From Methanohalophilus euhalobius (GTDB lineage: Archaea; Halobacteriota; Methanosarcinia; Methanosarcinales; Methanosarcinaceae): 64,000 bases of DNA. Made by a program: the position numbers and the translations under genes. The stretch spans positions 124,001 to 188,000 of the forward strand of contig NZ_OBDR01000003.1 of the NCBI RefSeq assembly GCF_900215215.1, read 5' to 3'. This document shows positions 15,175 to 24,972 of the stretch, piece after piece. The stretch's first letter is position 1. Every line of letters begins with the position of its first letter. The notes beneath the pieces were generated by a model. The model ran no database searches, had not been told where the DNA came from, and saw nothing but the letters and a program-made list of their open reading frames with translations.

Positions 15175-16638
15175 ATGGATTATTCATCAAAAGCACAGAC
15201 TGAAGAAATGGCATCTCTTGTAGAAACATGGTTAGGTAATCCTGCCACACGCAAAGTTCTCAGCAAGGTCGTTGCCGGATCTGATGGCATGCAGCGAATG
15301 GAAAGAATCCTGAAATCTTACGGGTGGGATACGGAGGATGATCTTGGCCTGAAGGACCGAATTGTCGGCAAAACGGTTAGAAGTATAATTGGACAGGTTG
15401 CCAATAAAACCGGCATCACAGAGGATGATATAAAGTCCAATATGAAGGTGGGTTACTGGCGCAAAGGGCTTGTCTCGACTCTGGCAGGTATTGGTTTGTG
15501 GGGTCCACAAAAGCCCTTCACTTCTTATGCACCCTTCCTGGTCGTCTGGAACTCTACCAATGCATGCAACCTTCATTGCAGACACTGTTACCAGAGTGCC
15601 ATTAGCAGGCCCACACCGGATGAATTGAACACAGCTGAAAGGGTCAAAGTTGTGGACAGACTGGCAGATGAAGGGGTTGCCTATATCTCCCTGTCAGGGG
15701 GAGAGCCTCTTATGCGGAATGATTTTTTTGAAGTGGCTGCAAGAATATGCCAGAGGGATATGGGACTGGCTCTTGCGACCAACGGTACAATGCTAACGGC
15801 TGCACGGGCAAAGCGACTGGCAGATCTTGGTTGTTCCTTTGTCCAGATCTCTCTGGACGGTACCAGGCAAACTCATGATAATTTCCGTGGACTGGATGGA
15901 GCCTTCGATAAGACCCTGGAGGGTATCAAAAATGCAGTGGATGCGGGCCTGAACACTGAAGTAGCGATGACAGTAACCTCCCAAAACCTCGATGAGGTAA
16001 GTGAAGTGATTGATATCACTGAATCACTGGGTGCCGGCACCTTTATGCACTACAATTTCATCCCTGCCGGAAGAGGAAAGGAGATTATGAACAAGGATCT
16101 TTCTCCTCAGCAGCGTGAATCCCTTCTTGAGGAACTGGCCACAGAGGGGGAGAGAAGAAATATCAATGTACTTTCCACGGCTCCTCAGTTTTCACGGGTC
16201 TGCATGGGTGGGAGACATTCAATATCTTCATTGACCCACTTTGATTCGATCGGACAGAATAAACAATTGGCAGACAAAGTTGAATTTCTTGCGGAGTTTG
16301 TGGGAGGCTGCGGAGCTGGCCGTCTGTACTGCGGCCTCCAGCCAAACGGGGATATAATTCCATGTGTGTTCCTGCCAAAAACACTGGCAAACATCAGGTA
16401 CAACAACCTTGTAGATGTGTGGCAAAACAGTGATTTTCTTGCAAAAATGCGTCAAAGGAATTCCTTTAAAGGGCAGTGTTCTGAATGTGCTTATTTGAAG
16501 GTTTGCGGGGGATGCCGGGCACGTGCATTTGGTTATTTCAATGATGTACAGGGGCCTGACCCCGGCTGTATACGGAATGCCGCTAGCTGGGATGAGCTGG
16601 AAAAGAAAATTGAGCACGATTCTGTACATCCTCTGTGA
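15175..16638 (+). CDS. radical SAM protein with SPASM domain
   Basis: 487 residues. A helical N-terminal region of about 125 residues precedes the radical SAM core, whose cluster motif CNLHCRHC lies near residue 135; SLSGGEPLMR and LATNGTML follow. The C-terminal SPASM region has cysteines in GGCGAGRLYCGLQPNGDIIPCVF and CSECAYLKVCGGCRARAF, which should bind one or two auxiliary 4Fe-4S clusters. Such enzymes modify peptides or mature tetrapyrroles (AhbC/AhbD, NirJ types); the substrate cannot be told here. It is divergent from glnA and has no strong ribosome binding site. Confidence 0.85.
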   Translation: MDYSSKAQTEEMASLVETWLGNPATRKVLSKVVAGSDGMQRMERILKSYGWDTEDDLGLKDRIVGKTVRSIIGQVANKTGITEDDIKSNMKVGYWRKGLVSTLAGIGLWGPQKPFTSYAPFLVVWNSTNACNLHCRHCYQSAISRPTPDELNTAERVKVVDRLADEGVAYISLSGGEPLMRNDFFEVAARICQRDMGLALATNGTMLTAARAKRLADLGCSFVQISLDGTRQTHDNFRGLDGAFDKTLEGIKNAVDAGLNTEVAMTVTSQNLDEVSEVIDITESLGAGTFMHYNFIPAGRGKEIMNKDLSPQQRESLLEELATEGERRNINVLSTAPQFSRVCMGGRHSISSLTHFDSIGQNKQLADKVEFLAEFVGGCGAGRLYCGLQPNGDIIPCVFLPKTLANIRYNNLVDVWQNSDFLAKMRQRNSFKGQCSECAYLKVCGGCRARAFGYFNDVQGPDPGCIRNAASWDELEKKIEHDSVHPL

Positions 16639-16662
16639 AAACAGTCGTTGTCGTTTGCCTCA

Positions 16663-16711
16663 TCTTTATAACAAATGAAAATTTACTTGCAGGTAGGTGA
16701 ATATAATCATG
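16663..16711 (+). promoter_or_regulatory. orphan promoter, ribosome binding site and start codon
   Basis: TATA-like TCTTTATAAC at 16663, a good Shine-Dalgarno AGGTAGGTGA at 16691-16700 and an ATG at 16709 are arranged as for a real gene, but the copied glnA fragment begins a few bases after the ATG. The frame then reads through the inverse of glnA and makes no recognisable protein. It looks like the 5' end of a lost gene. Confidence 0.4.
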
Positions 16712-16714
16712 GCA

Positions 16715-16833
16715 AACTGGGTACGTATAAATTTTACATCATTTTCGACGACCACTTCAAGTAGTCTTCTTTGGTCTGTATCTTTGGCTTATGTTTCATT
16801 TCCCTCACCCTTCACAGGAATGCAGTAACCACA
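16715..16833 (-). pseudogene. broken duplicate of the glnA 5' end and leader
   Basis: About 120 bases nearly identical to 14916-15034, covering the first 28 or so codons of glnA, its ribosome binding site and leader. There are a handful of substitutions and one deleted base (CAAGTA-GTC against CAAGTACGTC) that breaks the frame. Similarity fades in the promoter, where the copy still has a TATATAAG element at about 16849. The copy has the same orientation as glnA and lies about 1.8 kb upstream of it, beyond the radical SAM gene. It cannot encode a functional enzyme. Confidence 0.85.
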
Positions 16834-17014
16834 TACCTTGTTAGTAGTATATAAGACATTCTGTAACGATGGGCTTGACCATAAAGTCCACTACATTGTG
16901 GTCAATGGGATACATAATAGTTAAAAGGTCTACTTTATGGTCAAAACATTAACTCGGAAAACGCTTGCTTGTAATATGATAGGCAAAAATCAGGGAGTGA
17001 TAAATTACAATATT

Positions 17015-17783
17015 AAGAGACTGTCGGATAATAGATAAAAAAGATCCCCTTTACTTCATTAAAGAGCAAATTTAAGGCTTAAATTCATTTTTTTGAGAAA
17101 TTATCATCTATTTGTTTGACATATTTTCAATCCAGCTTCTTTCAATCCTTTTTTAAGCCTCAACTCTTTCATCCCTTCTATCTTTAACATATATCCCCAC
17201 TCATTTTAATAAATCTCTTTAGATTAACTGCAATTCCTGTTAACATTGCCTGGATATTCATCTTCTCTTTCCCCCAGAACTTTGCTCTTTTCAGCCCATG
17301 AAATCTCTTCATCTCTCCCTGTTTTGGTTCGATATGTGCCCTCATTTTCATATCCCGTTTAAAATCTCGAGATTTACTGTATCTTTTAGCCTCTTCTAAA
17401 AAGGTATTGATTCTAAAAAGGTATTGAACTACTGCAGACCGTAGCATCATTTCAGGTGTGTTGGTTACAGGACGACCTTTGTTTGAACAATAGAGTTTTT
17501 CACATGTTACATTGATGAACGAGAAATCAACATTTTCATTGATCTTATAAAGCAAATGGTTTTTGAGTATCAATTCGTAGACATCAGGACCATACACGAA
17601 TGTTGTTTGCTTGGGTTTTGAACAGAATACATTTTAATCACGATAGAGTTAATTATTTCAGTTGATTATGGTTATATGATATAAATGTATCTCTTGATTG
17701 TGATTATGCGGTAGAATATGAGTATATACAATAGAAACTGTATGATATGTGTCTGTAAGTAGTAGACTTTTCCGACAGCCTCT
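17015..17783. mobile_element. internally deleted IS1182-like insertion sequence
   Basis: Ends AGAGACTGTCGGATAA (17015-17030) and, inverted, AGAGGCTGTCGGAAAA (17768-17783) match at 14 of 16 bases. The element is about 770 bp against 1.5-1.8 kb for full-length relatives, and its single ORF lacks the catalytic core. No clear target duplication is seen. The sequence outside the ORF (17031-17183 and 17598-17767) is AT-rich with no other gene. The deletion junction carries a direct repeat (TTCTAAAAAGGTATTGA twice, about 17393-17427). Confidence 0.75.
17184..17597 (-). pseudogene. IS1182-like transposase, in-frame internal deletion
   Basis: 137 residues joining a transposase N-terminus (MYGPDVYELILKNHLLYK ... 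GRPVTNTPEMMLRSAVVQYLF) to a C-terminus (RDFKRDMKMRAHIEPKQGEMKRFHGLKRAKFWGKEKMNIQAMLTGIAVNLKRF). The central DDE domain with the catalytic aspartates is missing, so it cannot transpose. The frame stays open across the junction, so a short protein could still be made; whether it is expressed is unknown. Confidence 0.8.
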
Positions 17784-17992
17784 ACAAATTCCATTCAAAA
17801 TTTATAAAAAGATTTTGTATATTGATATATTTCCTCACTCATAAAATAATAAATAAGTTACGCTCATGCAATGCCTGGTGATAATGAATAAATAGTTACG
17901 CTTTTAAAATGAAAAACTAATTTGATGGTCTCAGTTTCAACAGAGCAATCAATTGATAAGATATTAATATTATTGAATTTCATGGTAAAGGC

Positions 17993-18451
17993 ATGCCAGA
18001 AGAAGACGAAACCTGCCAGGTGAATGTAAAGGGGGTTTACCTCATGAAAATGGAAGAGGGAATAGCGCCAACTGTCATCCTGGAAGATCCGGCCGGAAAA
18101 ATAATGCCGATTTATATTGGGCATCTGGAAGCCCTGTCCATAAATAATGCATTAAACAGTGAGACCACACCTCGTCCAATGACCCACGACCTTTTAATGT
18201 CCATCCTCTCAAGAATGGAAGGCAAAGTTGAAAGCGTATTGATTGATGAAAAGACAGAAGGAGTATTTTTCGCCCGTCTGACTTTGAGCAAAAACGATGT
18301 TAAAATGGAATTCGATGCAAGACCCAGTGATTGCATCGCCCTTGCTCTGAGAGCAGATGTTCCAATCAATATCAAATATGAAATTCTGGAAAATGACATC
18401 ATAAGTCCCGAAAAACTGGACGGTGCGAAATCATTCGAATCTCTCCTTTAA
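17993..18451 (+). CDS. bifunctional nuclease family protein (DUF151)
   Basis: 152 residues of the BFN/DUF151 family. The conserved features are the acidic and histidine-containing IGHLEALSINNAL near residue 41, RPMTHDLLMSIL near 60 and FDARPSDCIALALRADVPI near 104. Plant members have DNase/RNase activity and bacterial ones are uncharacterised. The ATG at 17993 has AAAGG directly upstream, closer than usual, so the start is a little uncertain. An AT-rich region with no gene precedes it (17784-17992). It converges with dinB. Confidence 0.85.
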   Translation: MPEEDETCQVNVKGVYLMKMEEGIAPTVILEDPAGKIMPIYIGHLEALSINNALNSETTPRPMTHDLLMSILSRMEGKVESVLIDEKTEGVFFARLTLSKNDVKMEFDARPSDCIALALRADVPINIKYEILENDIISPEKLDGAKSFESLL

Positions 18452-18456
18452 CCGGC

Positions 18457-19548
18457 TCAAAAGTAAGAAGCAAGCGTTGTCTGAGACGATATTTCCTGTA
18501 ACCCGGCAACTCTAACTCCAATCCGGCGAATGGTAGGTTTGTTTTCTTCAAGGAAGGTTGTTAGCAATTTGTCCAGATGTTGTCTCAGAATTTCTTTTTC
18601 AGCAACCGCTCTCTGGAGGGTATGGTTACGAGTTTGGGTTTTGAAATCAGATGTGATCATGATCAGTGTAACCTGACGGAAAGAAACACTTCTTTCGATA
18701 GTCTTTTTAATCACATCCTCGGCAAGGTTATCCAGAACTGGCATTATCAAATCGTAATCCGATGAATTTTCCGGCAAAGTGGCTATCCTCCCAATTTGCT
18801 CACTTCCTTCCCTTTGCCTGACAGGAGACTCATCAATCCCCTGTGCAGCCTTTTTGAGCCATGAACCTTTCTTTTTACCAAAAGCATCTATGAGAGACAC
18901 AATGTCCGAAGAAGCAAGTTGTCCCACTGATTTTATGCCCATTTTTTCAAGCCTGGCGGCTGTGACATCCCCTACACCCCAGAGTTGAGAGGGAGCACGA
19001 TTCGCCAGAAATTGATTTACATCATGTTGTGGGATGACAGTAAGTCCATCGGGTTTATTTTCTGAGGATGCCATTTTGGCAATGAGTTTGTTGGGCCCGA
19101 GCCCCACAGAACATGTCAGCTGTTCTTTTTCCAGAATCTTTTGCTTAATATCTTCACCCAGTTTACGGGCACATTCAAAATCACCGTTGCATTTTGCCGT
19201 AACTTCGATGAATGCCTCATCTATACTTATCTGCTCAAAGGATTCATCATTATCTGCATGAGAGCGCAGTATTTCCATGATACTGTCAGAAACTTCAGTG
19301 TAAAACTCTTTTCTTACAGGAAGAAAAACCGCATCCTGATTCAGTTTAATGGCTCTGGAACAGGGCATACCGGATTTAATACCGTATTCGCGGGCTGTAT
19401 AATTGGAGGTGCTTACCGAGCCCCCGTGCTCCCCTCTCCCCGAATACATACAGACCACCACAGGCCTGCCTATAAGGGAAGGGTCTTCACGCTCCTCAAC
19501 AGCAGCATAAAAGTAGTCCATGTCCACATGGACAACAATACGTGACAT
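18457..19548 (-). CDS. dinB: DNA polymerase IV (Y-family, DinB/Dpo4)
   Basis: 363 residues with Y-family catalytic motifs HVDMDYFYAAVEE at the start and SIDEAFIEV near residue 105, which supply the metal-binding Asp and Glu. The little finger domain occupies the last 110 residues. It copies past damaged bases with low fidelity. The C-terminus ends TTLASYF, resembling a PCNA-interacting peptide (QTTLASYF), as expected of an archaeal translesion polymerase. It is transcribed alone, 100 bases from nth. Confidence 0.94.
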   Translation of the reverse strand: MSRIVVHVDMDYFYAAVEEREDPSLIGRPVVVCMYSGRGEHGGSVSTSNYTAREYGIKSGMPCSRAIKLNQDAVFLPVRKEFYTEVSDSIMEILRSHADNDESFEQISIDEAFIEVTAKCNGDFECARKLGEDIKQKILEKEQLTCSVGLGPNKLIAKMASSENKPDGLTVIPQHDVNQFLANRAPSQLWGVGDVTAARLEKMGIKSVGQLASSDIVSLIDAFGKKKGSWLKKAAQGIDESPVRQREGSEQIGRIATLPENSSDYDLIMPVLDNLAEDVIKKTIERSVSFRQVTLIMITSDFKTQTRNHTLQRAVAEKEILRQHLDKLLTTFLEENKPTIRRIGVRVAGLQEISSQTTLASYF

Positions 19549-19649
19549 AATAAAAAGAGAGGTTTTTTAGATTTGTATAGTTTGTGGAAAAATAGATTCT
19601 CATTCTTTTTTCACATATCGATAGGAATAAAATGAACTATACGGATATA

Positions 19650-20288
19650 TCAAACCAAACTGGAGGGACATAAGTGATTTACAACACATTTCCCACATGC
19701 GGGTTTGCGGGCAAAACATATGTTCCTGCCATGTAATATCAGGGTCAGGGAAAAATCATCCCACTCACTTTGATCGACAAGTTCTATCAGATCCTTTTCA
19801 ATTTTGACAGGATCCTTATTTTCAGTAAAACCCAGTCTTGTAGCAAGACGTTTGACGTGGGTATCCACAGCAATACCCGCTTTTACACCAAAACCCCTGG
19901 CAAGCACTATATTGGCAGTTTTGTGAGCCACCCCGGGCAGTTTTAACAGGTCTTCCATCGTGGATGGAACTTCACCCCCAAAATCCTCGATGATAATTCT
20001 GGCACTCTGTTGCAGATGTTTGGCCTTGTTGCGGTAAAAACCCGTGGAATAAATATCCTTTTCCAGTTGTCGGATGTCCGCATCCGCATAATCAAAAACC
20101 GTGCGGTATTTCTTGAACAACTCACGTGTCACTTTATTGATCTGCACATCCGTACTCTGGGCTGAAAGAATAGTGGCTACCAGCAGTTCCAGAGGGTTTT
20201 TGAAATGCAGAGCAGGCTGCGGATCAGGATACTCCTTTTTAAGAAGTTCCCATATTTGAGAGAATTTAGAAAGATTACTGGCCGTCAT
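19650..20288 (-). CDS. nth: endonuclease III
   Basis: 212 residues from the ATG at 20288, 26 bases after the porB stop; the frame is open further upstream but would overlap porB. It has the helix-hairpin-helix LLKLPGVAHKTANIVLARGF with the catalytic Lys, the catalytic Asp in VDTHVKRLATRLG, and the 4Fe-4S cluster spacing C-x6-C-x2-C-x5-C at the C-terminus. The enzyme removes oxidised pyrimidines and cuts the abasic site. It is the ordinary bifunctional form, unlike the glycosylase at 31456-32088. Confidence 0.92.
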   Translation of the reverse strand: MTASNLSKFSQIWELLKKEYPDPQPALHFKNPLELLVATILSAQSTDVQINKVTRELFKKYRTVFDYADADIRQLEKDIYSTGFYRNKAKHLQQSARIIIEDFGGEVPSTMEDLLKLPGVAHKTANIVLARGFGVKAGIAVDTHVKRLATRLGFTENKDPVKIEKDLIELVDQSEWDDFSLTLILHGRNICFARKPACGKCVVNHLCPSSLV

Positions 20289-20313
20289 AGAAAAAGAAAA
20301 GGAGATTTCAGAC

Positions 20314-21192
20314 TTATTCAAGCCCGAAATCTTCAATGTTTTTATCTGCAAGTGCCTGGATCAGTTTGAGTTGTTCCTCTCCGCCTTCCATTTTGAAAAG
20401 ATGTTTGAACCTTTTCTGCATCTTGAGATAATCCTCGACAGGCTTTTTCTGTTTGCCTATTTTGCGTACCTTTGTAACTTCACCATTCTCCATTTCATAC
20501 AGCGGCCACAGACCGGTCTGTACTGCCAGTTTTGCAACTTCCACAGTCTTGGAAGTGTCAAAACCCCATCCTGTGGTACAGGGCGCATGGGCATGAATGT
20601 AGGTTGGGCCTTCAATCTCGGTTGCTTTCTTGATCTTTTTGATCATATCCCTGGGATAACCCAGGGAAGTTGTAGCAATGTATGGAGAACCATGAGCTGC
20701 CATAATTGCAGGCATGTTCTTCTTGGGCCTGGGGTTCCCATAGGAAACCTTTCCGGCAGGGCTTGTTGTGGTAGACGCATCAAAGGGTGTAGCACCACTC
20801 CTCTGCACACCGGTATTCATGTATGCCTCGTTATCGATACATACATAGGTTATATCATGGCCTCTCTCAAAGGCACCGGAAATGGATCTCATTCCGATAT
20901 CAAGAGTAGCACCATCTCCTGCCAGAGCGATTACCTTGGTATCACCTTTATTACCCATTGCCTTAAGGGCAGCCTCCACACCGGAAGCCACAGCCCCTGC
21001 ATTCTCGAAGAGGGAATGAACCCACGGGACCTCCCATGAGGTTTCGGGGTAGGGGGTACTCATAACTTCCAGACAGCCGGTAGGGGATATAATAATACAG
21101 TCCTCTCCTGCGGCCATAAGGGTGAACTTGGCCACCATTGCATCACAGCAACCTGCACAACCACGATGTCCTGATGTAAACAATGATTTCAC
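20314..21192 (-). CDS. porB: pyruvate:ferredoxin oxidoreductase (pyruvate synthase) beta subunit
   Basis: 292 residues; the thiamine-diphosphate subunit. Motifs are [12 protein letters not shown] at the start (cluster cysteines), [10 protein letters not shown] near residue 35, [24 protein letters not shown] near 88 and [18 protein letters not shown] near 116. It makes pyruvate from acetyl-CoA, CO2 and reduced ferredoxin. The start is a GTG overlapping the porA stop (GTGA). It is last in the operon porC-porD-porA-porB and nth may be read through from it. Confidence 0.95.
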   Translation of the reverse strand: MKSLFTSGHRGCAGCCDAMVAKFTLMAAGEDCIIISPTGCLEVMSTPYPETSWEVPWVHSLFENAGAVASGVEAALKAMGNKGDTKVIALAGDGATLDIGMRSISGAFERGHDITYVCIDNEAYMNTGVQRSGATPFDASTTTSPAGKVSYGNPRPKKNMPAIMAAHGSPYIATTSLGYPRDMIKKIKKATEIEGPTYIHAHAPCTTGWGFDTSKTVEVAKLAVQTGLWPLYEMENGEVTKVRKIGKQKKPVEDYLKMQKRFKHLFKMEGGEEQLKLIQALADKNIEDFGLE

Positions 21193-22403
21193 AACAATTC
21201 CTCCTTCAGATCAGCATATTTGCTCTCAGTGTTGATACCCGAAGAGATTATGCCTTTAGCTTCCTCCACTATATCCTCAATGGTTTTTTCGGGTATGTCA
21301 CGACCACCGTGTCCGATCATCCGGCCCACTATCGGGACATCAACCTTAGTATTATACAGGCTTGCCTTGGTCTCGGTAAACAGGGATCCTTCATTGAGTC
21401 CCAGAGAGATGTTCTTGTCAAGTGCGACAACAACCTTTGCATCCTTGATAACATTCTTTATTGCTTCTGCCGGGAATGGCCTGAAAGTCCTTACTTTAAG
21501 TAAGCCGACCTTGACTCCCTTCGCACGGAGTTTATCCACGACATCCCTGATGGTTCCTACAAGTGAACCCATAGCCATAAGGATTATATCAGCATCTTCT
21601 GTCTCGTATTCATCGATCAGACCACCATAGTACCTTCCAAATATTTCATAGAACTCATTGGCAGCTTCTTCTATCTTGGGCAGGGCATTATCCATTGCCT
21701 GTTGCTGCAGGTACCTGAATTCGGTATATACAGTCGGGTCTGCAAAGGCACCGAATGTAAGCGGGTTTTTAGGATCGAGTGAGTATTCCGGTTCATAAGC
21801 AGGCAGATATTCATCCACAAGGTCCTGTTCCAGCAAGACCACGGGCTCATAAACATGAGACAGGATGAAACCGTCCATACAGGTCATTGCAGGCATCATT
21901 ACATCCTTATCTTCTGCAACCTTGTAAGCCTGAGCGGTCATATCCGAGATTTCCTGCAGATCTTCGGCATACATCTGGATCCAGCCTGTATCCCGCTGAG
22001 AGATGGAATCCTGCTGGTCGTTCCAGATATTAATCGGGGCACTGACCGCACGATTTGCGATGGTCATTACAATCGGCAGGCGCATTCCTGATACGTTAAA
22101 AAGCACCTCATGCATCAGTTCCAGCCCCTGTGAGGTGGTGGCTGAATAACACCTGGCACCTGCTGCTGCAGAACCTACAAGAGCCGAAAGGGCGGAGAAC
22201 TCTGATTCGACTGTTATATATTCACAGTTTGGAATCTTACCATCGGCCATGAACTGGGAAAGGTCCTCCACAATATGGGTCTGTGGTGTGATAGGATATG
22301 CGGAAATAACATTTGGCCTGCATACCTTCACAGCATGGGCCACTGCATAGGAACCTTCGGCCACATCCATCTTATCCTTGTCAAGGGTACGTATAACTGT
22401 CAT
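21189..22403 (-). CDS. porA: pyruvate synthase alpha subunit
   Basis: 404 residues with family motifs [60 protein letters not shown] and [33 protein letters not shown]. It holds the pyrimidine end of ThDP and the acetyl-CoA side of the active site with PorB. It overlaps porB by four bases and starts one base after the porD stop, so the operon is translationally coupled. Confidence 0.95.
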   Translation of the reverse strand: MTVIRTLDKDKMDVAEGSYAVAHAVKVCRPNVISAYPITPQTHIVEDLSQFMADGKIPNCEYITVESEFSALSALVGSAAAGARCYSATTSQGLELMHEVLFNVSGMRLPIVMTIANRAVSAPINIWNDQQDSISQRDTGWIQMYAEDLQEISDMTAQAYKVAEDKDVMMPAMTCMDGFILSHVYEPVVLLEQDLVDEYLPAYEPEYSLDPKNPLTFGAFADPTVYTEFRYLQQQAMDNALPKIEEAANEFYEIFGRYYGGLIDEYETEDADIILMAMGSLVGTIRDVVDKLRAKGVKVGLLKVRTFRPFPAEAIKNVIKDAKVVVALDKNISLGLNEGSLFTETKASLYNTKVDVPIVGRMIGHGGRDIPEKTIEDIVEEAKGIISSGINTESKYADLKEELL

Positions 22404-22664
22404 TTATTTCTCCTCCAGTACCATATCAATGGCTTCCGTGGGACATTCATTGGCACAGATTCCGCATCCTTTGCAGTAATCATAATCAAATTCAAAGAAT
22501 CCGTCGTCCATGGGTAGTACTGCCATATCAGGACAGAGCAGTTCACATAATTTGCATTTGATACATTTGTCGTAATCAAAGACTGGTCTGAAAGTTCTCC
22601 AGCCACCTGTCTTGTTTACCCTCGTGGTACCGGGTTGACAGACTCCTCCGAGTTGTATGCTCAT
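22404..22664 (-). CDS. porD: pyruvate synthase delta (ferredoxin) subunit
   Basis: 86 residues. Two 4Fe-4S motifs, CIKCKLCELLCP near residue 36 and CKGCGICANECP near 65, carry electrons between ferredoxin and the ThDP site. The N-terminus [23 protein letters not shown] is typical of PorD. It overlaps the last base of porC. Confidence 0.94.
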   Translation of the reverse strand: MSIQLGGVCQPGTTRVNKTGGWRTFRPVFDYDKCIKCKLCELLCPDMAVLPMDDGFFEFDYDYCKGCGICANECPTEAIDMVLEEK

Positions 22665-23209
22665 TATTTATCCTCCGCCATCAAGTCATAGGCTTTCTGC
22701 ACAGCCTCTGCATTTTTCTCTCCTATTTTACCAGAGAAGCGCCCCTTTACTGCATTAACAATTGAACTGGCCCTGACCTCGCCCGTTGCACCGGCAAAGG
22801 CTCCTAAAAGAACAGTATTGACAATAGGCCTTCCAATGATATCAAGAGCTACCTTTGTTGCATTCACGGTCATTATACGGGCATTTGTGTCAAGATCAAA
22901 ATCTTCCGGAGCAAAATCAGAATTAATAAGTATGATACCATCATCTTTTGCCCCGCTGTCAATATCCACTACCTCAAGAAGAGTGGGGTCCTGAACGATT
23001 ATGTAATCTGGTTCATAAATCTGGCTTCTGAGCCTGATTGGGGCATCACTGATCCTTGTGAAAGCCTGAACCGGCGCTCCACGTCTTTCGACACCAAAGG
23101 CCGGGAATGCCTGGCTAAACTGGCCATCCTCAAAAGCGGCGCCTGCCAGTAGTTCGGCTGCTGTAACCGAACCCTGTCCGCCTCGACCATGTATTCTTAT
23201 TTCTTTCAT
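22664..23209 (-). CDS. porC: pyruvate synthase gamma subunit
   Basis: 181 residues from the ATG at 23209, chosen because GGAGAA lies a few bases upstream and the protein then starts [22 protein letters not shown], the family N-terminus. A start at 23227 would add six residues. Other motifs are [20 protein letters not shown] and [18 protein letters not shown]. It is the first gene of the por operon; the 190 bases between it and the dihydrouridine synthase gene hold the promoter region. Confidence 0.94.
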   Translation of the reverse strand: MKEIRIHGRGGQGSVTAAELLAGAAFEDGQFSQAFPAFGVERRGAPVQAFTRISDAPIRLRSQIYEPDYIIVQDPTLLEVVDIDSGAKDDGIILINSDFAPEDFDLDTNARIMTVNATKVALDIIGRPIVNTVLLGAFAGATGEVRASSIVNAVKGRFSGKIGEKNAEAVQKAYDLMAEDK

Positions 23210-23399
23210 CTGTATTCTCCGTAACAAACGTAATGAACATATATTGTAGATAGCGGATACGAACCCGCATGCATCAACAATTACCGTTTGGATGGTAATT
23301 GGAATAAATGCAATGTTTAATTGTGTAGAATAGCTAATTATTATTTAGTTTTTCGGTGATAACAGATAAAAATTATTTTAAAAAATCCTAAAAGAACAA

Positions 23400-24353
23400 T
23401 TATGACTCCTTGCATAGCATTCCCATCCTGGAAATGATATCATCACTACTCTTTACGTTCTGGATGGATTTGCGAAATGACCTGGAACCTGCAAGACCCC
23501 TGGTAAACCACGCAGAATGTGCTGCCAGGTTTACATTTTTGTCCAACCCATAGGTTTCCAGCAGTTTCAGGTATTCCTCCAGACTGCTTTTTCTCTGATC
23601 ACAACCGGCTGGAGGGGACTCCGTGCCGCTTTCAAGAAATGACCCTATCCTTGAGAAGATATCAGGATCTCCCATGGCTGCCCGCCCTATCATAAGACCG
23701 TCACATCCCGTATATTCAAGAACCTGGGCAGCAAAAACACCGTCCCGTATATCCCCGTTTGCAATAACAGGAATTGATAGTTCCTCTTTTATCCTGCGAG
23801 CGTGCAAATGATCCGCCAACCCCGAATAGTGCTGCATGGCAGTCCTTCCATGGACTGTTATGGCCGAGACACCGGCGTTTTCAAGCCTTGATGCAAGTTC
23901 CACAGTCTGTGACACATCCCTGAATACGCGTATCTTTACAGTCACAGGCACATTTACTGATTCCACCACACACTGTATAATATTTTCCAGCACATCGGGT
24001 TTTTCCATAAGCTTTGAGCCCGCACCCGTTTTTCGGATTCTGGGAGACGGGCAGCCCGCATTGATATCTATAATTGAAGGAGATGATTCATTTTCAATCA
24101 GGCAGGCAGCCTTTGCCATAGAAACCGGAGAATTGCCAAATATCTGGACACCGAATATACCCTCATCCGGAAAACTTAGAGCCATCTGATGTGATTTTGC
24201 ATTGTCGTGCAGTATCGCCTCGGAATTGATCATCTCGGTAAAAGCAAAAGATGCACCCCTACGCCTGCAAACTACCCGGTAGGCAAGATTGGTTACCTCT
24301 GCCATTGGAGCAAGCAAAAGGTTTCCTCCAAGCCTTATCTTTCCGATTTGCAT
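23400..24353 (-). CDS. dus: tRNA-dihydrouridine synthase
   Basis: 317 residues, a TIM-barrel flavoprotein: LLLAPMAEVTNLAYRVVCRRRGASFAFTEM, INAGCPSPRIRKTGAGSKLM with the catalytic Cys, VTVKIRV, ITVHGRTAMQHYSG and IANGDIRDG...GCDGLMIGRAAMGDP. It reduces uridines in the D-loop of tRNA using FMN and NAD(P)H. The start codon follows a TATA-like element at roughly leaderless distance. It is divergent from the UPF0200 gene. Confidence 0.93.
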   Translation of the reverse strand: MQIGKIRLGGNLLLAPMAEVTNLAYRVVCRRRGASFAFTEMINSEAILHDNAKSHQMALSFPDEGIFGVQIFGNSPVSMAKAACLIENESSPSIIDINAGCPSPRIRKTGAGSKLMEKPDVLENIIQCVVESVNVPVTVKIRVFRDVSQTVELASRLENAGVSAITVHGRTAMQHYSGLADHLHARRIKEELSIPVIANGDIRDGVFAAQVLEYTGCDGLMIGRAAMGDPDIFSRIGSFLESGTESPPAGCDQRKSSLEEYLKLLETYGLDKNVNLAAHSAWFTRGLAGSRSFRKSIQNVKSSDDIISRMGMLCKES

Positions 24354-24420
24354 GATATTCCATAGGGATAACGATATATAAATAATAACATATCATAGGG
24401 CAGGAGAGGAGAAACAACTC

Positions 24421-24972
24421 ATGAAAATAATAGCCTTTGTAGGAATGCCCGCCTCCGGGAAATCCGAAGCCTCAAAAGTGATCCGTAATATGGGAATTAA
24501 TGTAATCAATATGGGAGATGTGATACGGGAAGAGGTCAAGCACCGCCAGCTCGATCCAACAGACAGCAACACTGGAATGGTAGCCAATGACCTGAGGGAC
24601 AAAGAAGGCATGGATGCAGTTGCCAGGAGATGTATCCCGAAAATCAAACAGAATGATAACGATGTTGTTGTGATCGATGGCATCCGCGGGATTGCAGAGG
24701 TGGAAATTTTCAAGAAAGAATTTGGAGATGAGTTTTCATTAATCGCTATAAGCAGTCCTATTGAAAACCGGTTTAAACGTGTGCGTAAAAGATGCAGAAG
24801 CGATGACATGCAAAAAATCGAAGATTTGAAAATCAGGGACGAAAGGGAGATGAAATGGGGAATGGGTCAGGCAATGGAAACTGCCGATGTAACCATTGAC
24901 AACACCGCAAGTCTCAAGGAATTTAGAAAACAGGTGAAAGATACGGTGGGAAGAATAAATGGCCAGCGTTAA
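24421..24972 (+). CDS. UPF0200 family nucleotide kinase-like protein
   Basis: 183 residues. The P-loop GMPASGKSE near residue 8, VINMGDVIREEVKHR near 28, VVIDGIRGIAEVEIF near 81 and a lid-like RVRKRCRSDDM region match the UPF0200 family, which resembles dephospho-CoA and adenylate kinases. The substrate is not established. GGAGAGGAGAAAC upstream is a strong ribosome binding site. It overlaps the UPF0201 gene by 14 bases, a pairing conserved in many euryarchaea. Confidence 0.88.
   Translation: MKIIAFVGMPASGKSEASKVIRNMGINVINMGDVIREEVKHRQLDPTDSNTGMVANDLRDKEGMDAVARRCIPKIKQNDNDVVVIDGIRGIAEVEIFKKEFGDEFSLIAISSPIENRFKRVRKRCRSDDMQKIEDLKIRDEREMKWGMGQAMETADVTIDNTASLKEFRKQVKDTVGRINGQR

Noticed and set aside
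24393-24809. 138-codon minus-strand ORF
   Set aside because: Shadow of the UPF0200 gene, which has a P-loop and a strong ribosome binding site.
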